Shown here: in pieces, positions 15,988-22,994 of the stretch | How positions within the stretch are numbered: the first letter of the stretch is position 1 | Layout of the letters: the number at the start of each line of letters is the position of its first letter | NCBI GenBank assembly: GCA_937877545.1 | Contig: CALFJE010000114.1 | Span: 1 to 64,000 of the forward strand | Direction of reading: 5' to 3' | Origin: an uncultured Selenomonadales bacterium | Lineage (GTDB): Bacteria > Bacillota > Negativicutes > Selenomonadales > Selenomonadaceae | Length of the DNA stretch: 64,000 nt | Position numbers and translations under genes: made by a program | Notes under the pieces: generated by a model | What the model was told of the DNA's origin: nothing | The model's input: only the letters and a program-made list of their open reading frames with translations | Databases searched by the model: none

Positions 15988-17361
15988 ATGCAAAATATCG
16001 ATATTACGTCGAAGGTCAAGAATTATATCCGCTTCGGGCTGGTCGGCGCGATAATTTTGTCGATGGCGATTGGCTACGGCGAGTTTAAATATTGGCACCG
16101 CGACGAGCTGATTGTCTTGGACGACGCCAAAGTAGCGGGGACTATGGTCTCTGTGCGCGTGTTGACGAACGGCAAAGTCAGCGAATTGGTTTTCGAGGAC
16201 GGCGCGGAAGTCAAAGCGGGCGAAGTCATAGCGCGGTTGGAAGTGGCGATAACCGAGGACGAAATCCGTCAGCTGGAGGAAACGGTTCAGCTTGCCAAAG
16301 ACAACTACGCGGAGCTGCAAGCGGGGCAAACGGTCATGGTTCCGGTACAGCGCGAACGCGTGATTTATCAAGCCGCGCCGCCGCCCACGGTTCACTATTC
16401 GCAAGCCGCGCCGCCCGCCAACTTAGCCGCCTTGGAGGAGCGGGCAAATCGCATGGCGGAGCTTTTTGAAATGGGAGCCGTCAGCGCGGTACAACGCGAC
16501 GCCGCGCAACGAGCCTACGAGAGCGCACTTGCCGAATCGCAATCGTCGACCGCGACCTATGAATACAACGAGGCACCCGCGCCGATTGTCGAGTACTATA
16601 CCGAATACGTCGAGGAGTTTCGTCCCACGCCGCCCGAAGTCTTGGACGGAGCCGCGCAGGCTATCCGTCAAGCCGAGTTGTCGCTTAACATAGCGCGTCA
16701 GGAGGCGCGGGAGACCGACGTTATCGCGCCGGTGAGCGGAACGATTTATTACGGCGTGGAAGTGGAGCAGGACTTATCGGCAGGCGAAAGCCTTGCGCGT
16801 GTCGGCGACAGTCGCGAGCTTTGGATTGAGGTTGCCGTCAGCGAGGAGCTGTTCAATAAAATTCCGCTCGGCAAGCTCGTCAGCTACACCATTGACGGCA
16901 GGGAGCTGTTTGGCACCGTCATGGAAAAAATCGAGCCGACCGCCGCCCCGACCGAAGAGACGCCCCTTGAATTGCCCGACATCCCGACTTCAGATAATGC
17001 GCCCGCGCCGCTAATCGGCAACGAACAACCCGACGAAACGCCGCCCGCCGACGAACAAACCGAATCATCGGAAGAAACGCCGCCCGCCGAGAATCAAGCC
17101 GACGACGCGGAGCAACCTCAAGTTGTCGAGGCTGAAGTTGAAACCGTCGAGGAGGCGGCTCCTGCCGAAGACGAAACTCCTGCCGAGGACGAACCCTCTG
17201 CAGATACGCCGCCGCAACCGCCGTCGACGCCGAAATTTCTTAACGGCACGGAAAGTCAGCCCAAGCCCAACGACCAATTTATCATAAAGATTTCCCTGCC
17301 CGCCGAGCGCGATTTTAACTGTCACCCGAACACGCCCGTCACCGTCAAAGTTAAAATCTGA
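15988..17361 (+). CDS. HlyD-like membrane-fusion/adaptor protein
   Basis: 457 residues. N-terminal TM (about 13-32), then biotinyl-lipoyl-like half motifs GKVSELVFEDGAEVKAGEVI and DVIAPVSGTIYYGVEVEQD flanking a helical hairpin (about 85-235), and a beta-barrel segment LWIEVAVSEELFNKIPLGKL. An acidic Pro/Glu-rich tail (about 315-420) interrupts the end of the barrel before a final strand segment. It is an inner-membrane-anchored periplasmic adaptor, but no ABC or RND pump or TolC gene is adjacent. ATG 15988 chosen over an upstream TTG because GGAG is 9 nt away. Confidence 0.85.
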   Translation: MQNIDITSKVKNYIRFGLVGAIILSMAIGYGEFKYWHRDELIVLDDAKVAGTMVSVRVLTNGKVSELVFEDGAEVKAGEVIARLEVAITEDEIRQLEETVQLAKDNYAELQAGQTVMVPVQRERVIYQAAPPPTVHYSQAAPPANLAALEERANRMAELFEMGAVSAVQRDAAQRAYESALAESQSSTATYEYNEAPAPIVEYYTEYVEEFRPTPPEVLDGAAQAIRQAELSLNIARQEARETDVIAPVSGTIYYGVEVEQDLSAGESLARVGDSRELWIEVAVSEELFNKIPLGKLVSYTIDGRELFGTVMEKIEPTAAPTEETPLELPDIPTSDNAPAPLIGNEQPDETPPADEQTESSEETPPAENQADDAEQPQVVEAEVETVEEAAPAEDETPAEDEPSADTPPQPPSTPKFLNGTESQPKPNDQFIIKISLPAERDFNCHPNTPVTVKVKI

Positions 17362-17381
17362 ACTTTTGCAGGAAAAATTTC

Positions 17382-17413
17382 GCCCCGCAACGAATAACGC
17401 GGGGCATTTTGTT
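17382..17413 (+). terminator. Terminator after the HlyD-like gene
   Basis: Stem GCCCCGC / GCGGGGC, 10-nt loop, followed by ATTTTGTTTT. Confidence 0.8.
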
Positions 17414-17428
17414 TTAGGAGGTTTCTTT

Positions 17429-17494
17429 ATGCAGTACTCAATCCCGCCCGAAAAATATTTTACGTGGGGTGCTCCGGCACCCGCAAAGATTTGA
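17429..17494 (+). CDS. Possible 21-residue leader peptide upstream of trpB
   Basis: ATG 6 nt after a strong AGGAGG, encoding MQYSIPPEKYFTWGAPAPAK I and stop. It contains one Trp and overlaps a hairpin GGGTGC-TCCG-GCACCC (17467-17482). It sits 42 nt before the trpB start. It may be a translated leader that controls trpB, or a truncated gene start; only one Trp codon weakens the attenuation idea. Confidence 0.35.
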   Translation: MQYSIPPEKYFTWGAPAPAKI

Positions 17495-17536
17495 CTCAAC
17501 TCAATCGCACGCAAAATATTTTTGGAGGCTTAAATC

Positions 17537-18757
17537 ATGGATTATGCAACTTACCTTAAAAAATATCCCTCGGCGGACGGTCGCTTCGGCAAGTACGGCG
17601 GCGCGTACCTTCCTCCGCAACTCGTTCCCGCCATGGAGGAGATCACGCAGGCTTACTTGACGATTTGCCATTCGTCGCAATTCATTAACGAGCTTCGCCG
17701 CATTCGTCGCGAGTTCCAGGGTCGTCCGACGCCCGTTTATCATTGCGAAACGCTCAGCCGCAAGCTCGGCAACTGCCAAATCTACCTCAAGCGCGAGGAT
17801 TTGAATCACACGGGTGCGCACAAGCTCAATCACTGCATGGGCGAGGGACTGCTTGCCAAGTTCATGGGCAAAAAGCGCATAATCGCGGAGACCGGCGCAG
17901 GTCAGCACGGCGTCGCGCTTGCTACGGCGGCGGCTTTCTTCGGACTCGACTGTACGATTTACATGGGCGCGGTTGACATTGCCAAGCAAGCCCCCAACGT
18001 CGCCCGCATGAAGGTTCTCGGCACCAAAGTCGTTTCCGTCGAAAAGGGCGCGAAGACCCTCAAGGAAGCCGTCGACGCCGCCTTTGAAGACTACATGGAA
18101 AACTACAAGGACACGATTTATTGTATCGGCTCGGCTGTCGGTCCGCACCCCTTCCCGATGATTGTGCGCGATTTTCAATTTGTCGTCGGCGAGGAGGCGC
18201 GTGCTCAGTTCAAGGAAATGACGGGCTTTTTGCCCGATGTCATTACGGCTTGCGTGGGCGGCGGCTCCAATTCAATCGGTTTCTTCCTGCCGTTTATCAA
18301 TGACCCCGTCGAGATTGTCGGCGTCGAGCCTTTGGGGCGCGGCGATAAATTGGGCGACCACGCGGCGTCTATGAGTTACGGCTCCGAGGGCGTCATGCAC
18401 GGTTTCGATTCGATTATGCTTAAGGACGCCGACGGCGAGCCGGCTCCCGTCTACTCCATTGCCAGCGGGCTTGACTATCCTTCCGTAGGTCCGGAACACG
18501 CTTTCCTCCGCGAGCTTGGGCGCGTCAACTACGACGTGGCGAGCGACCGCGAGGCTGTCGACGCGTTCTTTAAGCTCAGCCGTTACGAGGGCATTATCCC
18601 TGCGCTGGAGAGTTCGCATGCTTTGGCTTATGCCATGCGTCGCGCAAAGGAGATGGGGCAAGGCTCAATCCTCGTCAACCTCAGCGGGCGCGGCGATAAA
18701 GATTTGGATTACGTCATTGAGCATTACGGCTACGGCGACGACTTCAAGGACTTTTGA
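17537..18757 (+). CDS. trpB: Tryptophan synthase beta chain
   Basis: 406 residues, full length. Makes L-Trp from indole (or from indole-glycerol phosphate with TrpA) and L-Ser using PLP. Seen: LKREDLNHTGAHKLNH with the PLP Lys, ETGAGQHGVA with the catalytic Glu, the phosphate-binding GGGSNSIG, and LSGRGDKD near the end. ATG follows TTTGGAGGC. No other trp gene is in the window, so it is an orphan trpB that could act in indole salvage or in trans with a distant TrpA. dedA follows at 3 nt. Confidence 0.95.
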   Translation: MDYATYLKKYPSADGRFGKYGGAYLPPQLVPAMEEITQAYLTICHSSQFINELRRIRREFQGRPTPVYHCETLSRKLGNCQIYLKREDLNHTGAHKLNHCMGEGLLAKFMGKKRIIAETGAGQHGVALATAAAFFGLDCTIYMGAVDIAKQAPNVARMKVLGTKVVSVEKGAKTLKEAVDAAFEDYMENYKDTIYCIGSAVGPHPFPMIVRDFQFVVGEEARAQFKEMTGFLPDVITACVGGGSNSIGFFLPFINDPVEIVGVEPLGRGDKLGDHAASMSYGSEGVMHGFDSIMLKDADGEPAPVYSIASGLDYPSVGPEHAFLRELGRVNYDVASDREAVDAFFKLSRYEGIIPALESSHALAYAMRRAKEMGQGSILVNLSGRGDKDLDYVIEHYGYGDDFKDF

Positions 18758-18760
18758 CGC

Positions 18761-19351
18761 ATGGAGCAAATTTCGCAGGCTTTCCTTACTTTTATAGATG
18801 AATGGGGCTACTTGGCGGTCGCAGTGCTTATGGCTATGGAAAACGCGTGTATCCCCGTGCCGAGCGAACTGATTTTGGGATTCGCGGGCTATCTGGTCAG
18901 CGCGGAGCGAATGACATTTACAGGCGCAATGATTGCGGGCATGATTGGCGGTATGGCAGGGTCAATCTTAGCTTTCGCCGTAGGAGCTACCGGCGGACGC
19001 AAGTTCGTCGACAAGTACGGCAAATATTTCTTCATCAAAAAATCGCACGTCGACCTGGCGCAGACCTGGTTCGACAAGTACGGTATTCGCGCAGTCTTTT
19101 TCAGCCGAATGTTACCCGTCGTGCGGACGTTCATATCGTTGCCGGCGGGTTTCGCTCGCGTCAACTTTAAGCAATTCCTTTTTTACACGTTTGCCGGCTC
19201 GTTGCCTTGGACGGCTTTAATCCTCTATGCGGGCGTCCTCCTCGGCGACAACTGGGAATATCTCCTCGAACTCGGTCACAAGTTCAGCGCGGCTTTTATA
19301 GTCATCAGCGTCGCGATTATCACGTGGCTTTACTTCAAACGCAAAAAATAA
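18761..19351 (+). CDS. DedA family membrane protein
   Basis: 196 residues, SNARE-associated/DedA (VTT) domain: MENACIPVPSELILGFAGYL (membrane re-entrant region with Glu), FFSRMLPVVRTFISLPAG with conserved Arg, and several TM helices. DedA proteins are linked to polyprenyl phosphate or phospholipid flipping across the inner membrane. The start is 3 nt after the trpB stop, so probably co-transcribed; a terminator follows. Confidence 0.92.
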   Translation: MEQISQAFLTFIDEWGYLAVAVLMAMENACIPVPSELILGFAGYLVSAERMTFTGAMIAGMIGGMAGSILAFAVGATGGRKFVDKYGKYFFIKKSHVDLAQTWFDKYGIRAVFFSRMLPVVRTFISLPAGFARVNFKQFLFYTFAGSLPWTALILYAGVLLGDNWEYLLELGHKFSAAFIVISVAIITWLYFKRKK

Positions 19352-19356
19352 ATTTA

Positions 19357-19387
19357 AACCCCTCCGCCGAATGCCGAGGGGTTTTTT
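19357..19387 (+). terminator. Terminator after dedA
   Basis: Stem AACCCCTC / GAGGGGTT with 10-nt loop and T6. Confidence 0.85.
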
Positions 19388-19470
19388 GCTTCAAAAATTT
19401 TTTTTAAAAGGGCTTGACATATATATACATAATGTTATTCGCCAATTTTTAGGTAAGGATTGGAACGGAA

Positions 19471-19671
19471 ATGAACAGCGTAGAGCGGCTAAGCGAATCG
19501 GAATTGGAAAAAATATTGCTGACAGGCAGAATAAAAGGCTACGCCGACCTGTCGGAATACAATTATCTGGTGGAATACTACATAACAACGGGCGAAACGC
19601 CTGAGGATTATGAAACGGCTCGCAAATCGGCAACGGAAATTGACAGTGTCCTCGCAAATACATTAAAATAA
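19471..19671 (+). CDS. Small acidic hypothetical protein
   Basis: 66 residues, largely helical and acidic (MNSVERLSESELEKILLTGR, VEYYITTGETPEDYETARKS). No family recognised. A TTGACA at 19414 with AT-rich sequence downstream may drive it; the Shine-Dalgarno is weak. It lies alone between the dedA terminator and the solute-binding lipoprotein, in DNA more AT-rich than its neighbours. Confidence 0.6.
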   Translation: MNSVERLSESELEKILLTGRIKGYADLSEYNYLVEYYITTGETPEDYETARKSATEIDSVLANTLK

Positions 19672-19792
19672 AACGGCATAGGCAAATACGTGTTTGACGA
19701 GGATTTTAACATGACTACGCTTTTTAAACTTCCCATAAAGAACTTTCTCCGACCAAGTTCGGAAATTTTTTTATAATCGAGGAACGACCGCT

Positions 19793-20554
19793 ATGAAAAA
19801 AGCAATACTGCTGTTAATGACCGTAATTCTGTTGCTGACGGGTTGCGGGGCGGAAACCGATACACGAGAAACAATAATCGTCGGCTTCGATGAATCGCCG
19901 CTGGGCTATCGCAACAAGCAGGGCGAAATAGTCGGCTTTGAAATCGATTTGGCACGCGAGGCGATAAAACGAGCCGGAGCCAAAGCTGAATTTAAAATTA
20001 TTCATTGGAACGAAAAGGAAGCGGAATTAAACAGCGGACAAATCGACATGATTTGGAACGGAATGGACATCACGCCCGAACGCCGGAAAATTATGCTTTT
20101 CAGCAAGTCGTATATGGATAATCGCCGAATGAAAGGCAATCCGCTCGGCATAAATACGGAAGGCGACCTTGAGGGCAAAAATATCGGCGTAAAAACCGGC
20201 ACGACTTCGGAACTTTACTTTGATAGTGCGGAAGGCAGTAAGGACAACGTAAAAGAGCTGAAAAAATATGACAGCGACGAAAGTGTATTTGCGGCACTGG
20301 AAAAAGGCGAAATCGACGCTATAATTTGCGACGAGATAATCGGACGCTATGAGGTCGTAAAACATCGCAATCATTTCGTGGTGTTGAACGTGACTGTCGG
20401 CAAAACAAATGAGTACGGTATCGGCTTCAGGAAAGACGATAATAAATTGCGCGACAGGATTCAAGCGGCGTTCGACAGCATGGTAAAAGACGGCACCGCG
20501 AAAAAAATCTCGGAAAAATGGTTCAAAGCCGATTTAATTAAGTACAGCAGATAA
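19793..20554 (+). CDS. Amino-acid-type solute-binding lipoprotein
   Basis: 253 residues. Lipoprotein signal with lipobox LLTGC (Cys 18), then a family-3 solute-binding domain: IIVGFDESPLGYRNKQGEIV, GFEIDLAREAIKRAG, DMIWNGMDITPERRK, and EYGIGFRKDD. It binds an amino acid or a similar ligand outside the membrane. No permease or ATPase gene is adjacent, so it either serves a distant ABC transporter or acts as a sensor component. It ends 11 nt before the convergent prepilin peptidase gene. Confidence 0.88.
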   Translation: MKKAILLLMTVILLLTGCGAETDTRETIIVGFDESPLGYRNKQGEIVGFEIDLAREAIKRAGAKAEFKIIHWNEKEAELNSGQIDMIWNGMDITPERRKIMLFSKSYMDNRRMKGNPLGINTEGDLEGKNIGVKTGTTSELYFDSAEGSKDNVKELKKYDSDESVFAALEKGEIDAIICDEIIGRYEVVKHRNHFVVLNVTVGKTNEYGIGFRKDDNKLRDRIQAAFDSMVKDGTAKKISEKWFKADLIKYSR

Positions 20555-20564
20555 ATAATTTTCG

Positions 20565-21152
20565 TCATGTAAGCAGGAAATAAATCGCGCTCAATGCAAA
20601 ATAAGGACCGTAAGCGAAATAACTCTTGCGGTCTTTTTGCTTGGTCAAAATCAGGAGGAAAGCCGCCACGCCACCCGCGATTGTCCCGGTCAACACGACG
20701 TTTAAAAGTTTTTCGGAGCCGAACCATAAGCCCAAAGCCGCGATAAGTTTCACGTCGCCGCCGCCCAATGCGCCCTTCGAGATTATCGCCGGCAACAAAA
20801 ATATTCCGCCGCCTATTATCGCCGCCAATAAATGCTCCGTCAAAAAGCCGCCCTGCCACGCGCAAATTCCGCCGAGTAGCGCAAGCGGCAACGTCATCGC
20901 GTCGAAGAGCATGTATTGTTCAAAATCTGTGATTGTCATGAGCACCAGCAAATAAATCGCCGCCATTATCCGTAAGTCGTCGGTTGCGTTCAATAAAAAT
21001 GCCAACGCGCAAAATAAAATCGCCGCCCTATACCGCGACCGCCGCGCTATTTCGTTCGGAAAGCTCAGCTCCGCGCTCCGCGAATAAAGTTTGTTTATCC
21101 ACAGCGATCCCGCGCAGGTTAATATCGCGCTTAAAATAATTTTTGCAAGCAA
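20565..21152 (-). CDS. Type IV/Tad prepilin peptidase (A24 family)
   Basis: About 195 residues, polytopic. The two aspartate motifs of A24 peptidases are visible: ITDFEQYMLFD and KGALGGGDVKLIAALGLW. No N-terminal methylase domain, as in TadV/CpaA. It cleaves prepilin leader peptides in the inner membrane; the Flp pilin at 32.7 kb is the obvious substrate. Start: TTG at 21152 sits 9 nt from AAGGAG; a TTG at 21161 touches the site and is less likely. Confidence 0.88.
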   Translation of the reverse strand: MLAKIILSAILTCAGSLWINKLYSRSAELSFPNEIARRSRYRAAILFCALAFLLNATDDLRIMAAIYLLVLMTITDFEQYMLFDAMTLPLALLGGICAWQGGFLTEHLLAAIIGGGIFLLPAIISKGALGGGDVKLIAALGLWFGSEKLLNVVLTGTIAGGVAAFLLILTKQKDRKSYFAYGPYFALSAIYFLLT

Positions 21153-21173
21153 AGTCCTCAACTCCTTACGTCA

Positions 21174-21201
21174 CAAAAAAACCGCCCGAATTCGGACGGC
21201 T
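21174..21201 (-). terminator. Terminator of the lipoprotein gene
   Basis: On the minus strand CCGTCCGAATTCGGGCGG (one mismatch stem) followed by T7. Confidence 0.8.
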
Positions 21202-21222
21202 GAAAAAGATTTTGCGCCCCGA

Positions 21223-21936
21223 TTATTTGAGCGAGCAGGTTATCTCGGTGATTATGCCGTTTTGAGACGTGTAGACAACTTTGGACTTTTTGTCGCCGCT
21301 GTTGTATTCGTACTCCGCGCCGCCGCTGATTTGGCGAATCGCATCGGCAGGTCCGCAGTAGTCGTTGAGGGAATACTCGCTTGCGCCGACGTAAATGCCT
21401 TCGGGCGTATCGAAGTCCATGCTCATGGTGGAGACCGATTTGACTTTTTGCTTGGTGTCGTCAAGCGTAACCTTCAAGCCGTCAACGAAAGTCATAACAT
21501 TGCCGTCCGTCGAAGTGGGTTCACCGAACATGGCCTGAACGTCCTCAAGCGACGCGCCCGGCATGACGCCGTTAATCGCTACCACGCGCCCGGCGACCGC
21601 GCTCGTAAGCTCGTCGACTCTTTGAGCCGTATCGCCCGCTATCTCGTCAACCTTAGCCACAGCGTCTTCCGCCGCCTGGTTAGCCGCGTCTTTAGCTTCG
21701 TCGACCTTAGCCGCCGCGTCCTCTGCCGCCTGATTTGCCGCGTCCTTAGCTTCGTCGACTTTAGCCGCCGCGTCATTCTTTGCCTCGTCGACCTTGTCCT
21801 TAGCCTCGTCAACTTTTTGCTCGACTTTCTGCGCGGCTTCCTGAGCGTCTTTTTTTGCGCCGTCCATTGCGTTGTTGCCGCAACCTGCCGACAACATCAT
21901 TGCCGCCAACATTAAAACTGCCAAAGCTTTTTTCAT
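21223..21936 (-). CDS. Lipoprotein with Ala/Lys/Glu helical repeats
   Basis: 237 residues. Lipobox LSAGC (Cys 19). Residues about 30-115 are an amphipathic coiled helix built of repeats such as AKVDEAKDAANQAAEDA, resembling apolipoprotein or LEA repeats. The C-terminal 110 residues look like a small globular domain (INGVMPGASLEDVQAMFGEP) of the SmpA/BamE-like or DUF4309-like type; this is an analogy only. Exported and lipid-anchored. ATG follows GGAGGTA. Confidence 0.8.
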   Translation of the reverse strand: MKKALAVLMLAAMMLSAGCGNNAMDGAKKDAQEAAQKVEQKVDEAKDKVDEAKNDAAAKVDEAKDAANQAAEDAAAKVDEAKDAANQAAEDAVAKVDEIAGDTAQRVDELTSAVAGRVVAINGVMPGASLEDVQAMFGEPTSTDGNVMTFVDGLKVTLDDTKQKVKSVSTMSMDFDTPEGIYVGASEYSLNDYCGPADAIRQISGGAEYEYNSGDKKSKVVYTSQNGIITEITCSLK

Positions 21937-22027
21937 GTGAACATACCTCCAAAACTTTTTTCCGCGCCCCAATCGCAACGGGGCTTGCAGAATATATGTT
22001 ACCAAAAGCGATAGCGTCAAGCAAGCG

Positions 22028-22678
22028 TTATTCGTCGATAAGACGGCGCAGAGCGTCAATTTCGGCTTGGAGGGCGGCGAATTTTTCGGAATTGCGGGCG
22101 ACGGGGCTTTTGCTCATTTCGGACAGGACGCGTTGAAGTTTTTCGATACGTTGAGCCGTGAACTTTGGCAACAGCGGCGACGAATCTCGCTTAAAAATTT
22201 TAGGCGTGACGTTCCTCTCCGCGCAGATTATCTCGTAGATGATACCCGCCGATTCGGCTAAGTCTTCGTCGGCGATAGTCCAATCGTTATCCGCCAGCCA
22301 CGTGCGGATTTTTTTTACGCCGTTCATGGGTTGGAAGATAAGGCTCCGCGCAGATTGAACGACTTCCGGCGCATCGTCGAGGATTTTGGCAATGAGTGCG
22401 CCGCCCATGCCCGCGATACAAATCGTGTCGACCTCGCCCGCCGTCAAGACTTGTAAGCCGTCGCCGAGCCGCGCCTCAATCACGCCGCTAAGCCCCGCCG
22501 CGTCAATGTTTTTAATCGCCGCCCCTAACGGGTGAATATTTTTTTCCGTGGCGATAACCTTGGACGCCCGCCCGCTTTCAATCAGCGCAATGGACAGGTA
22601 GCCGTGATCCGCGCCAACGTCGGCGACACGACTGCCCTCGCGCACAAAATTCATTACCGCCCGCATTCTCGAATCCAT
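22028..22678 (-). CDS. trmK: tRNA (adenine(22)-N(1))-methyltransferase
   Basis: 216 residues, normal for TrmK. SAM-binding VADVGADHGYLSIAL (motif I), then DTICIAGMGGALIAKIL and LIFQPMNG (catalytic motif), and a C-terminal coiled coil. It methylates A22 of tRNAs in Firmicutes. It is followed downstream only by the convergent-side lipoprotein; upstream lies the intergenic repeat element A. Confidence 0.93.
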   Translation of the reverse strand: MDSRMRAVMNFVREGSRVADVGADHGYLSIALIESGRASKVIATEKNIHPLGAAIKNIDAAGLSGVIEARLGDGLQVLTAGEVDTICIAGMGGALIAKILDDAPEVVQSARSLIFQPMNGVKKIRTWLADNDWTIADEDLAESAGIIYEIICAERNVTPKIFKRDSSPLLPKFTAQRIEKLQRVLSEMSKSPVARNSEKFAALQAEIDALRRLIDE

Positions 22679-22729
22679 ATCAACGCCTCCCGCACATTTA
22701 AATTAAGGTTCGCTAATCGCGTAATATTT

Positions 22730-22938
22730 GGAGCCGCCAAGGATGGCGGCTCCCCCGCAACAGAAACATGGATGTTTCTTTGCGGGCACCACGCTAAAAT
22801 TATAAGACGGCGCGGATAGCCGCAACCCCAATACGCCCCTGCGAGGTGCCCTTTTCTTTGTTACTTTCTTTTGGGCAAGCAAAAGAAAGTTAATTAAAAT
22901 CCACGTTTTATAAAAAGGGGGGACAGCTCCCGCGCTTT
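22730..22938. repeat. Intergenic structured repeat element, copy A
   Basis: Contains, in order, hairpin GGAGCCGCC/GGCGGCTCC (22730-22753), hairpin CCCGCAA...TTGCGGG with inner AGAAACA/TGTTTCT (22754-22786), a variable spacer, CTTTTCTTTGTTACTTTC with the core inverted repeat ACTTTCTTTT-8nt-AAAAGAAAGT (22863-22890), and AAAAAGGGGGGACAGCTCCC. The same series occurs in copy B. No convincing coding frame. It lies between trmK and the divergent permease-kinase gene. Confidence 0.8.
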
Positions 22939-22994
22939 GATTGTAAAGGAAATTACTGCGCGGCAACGAATAAACCTGCAAGGAGGTTTTCTTA

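Noticed and set aside
17362..17536. T-box riboswitch upstream of trpB
   Set aside because: No T-box sequence (TGGNACCGCG-like) or specifier stem visible; only a terminator of the previous gene and a short leader peptide.
19705..19775. Small open frame starting MTTLFKLPIKNF before the solute-binding gene
   Set aside because: Only 21 codons, no clear ribosome site, and it runs through a weak hairpin with a T run that looks like a terminator.
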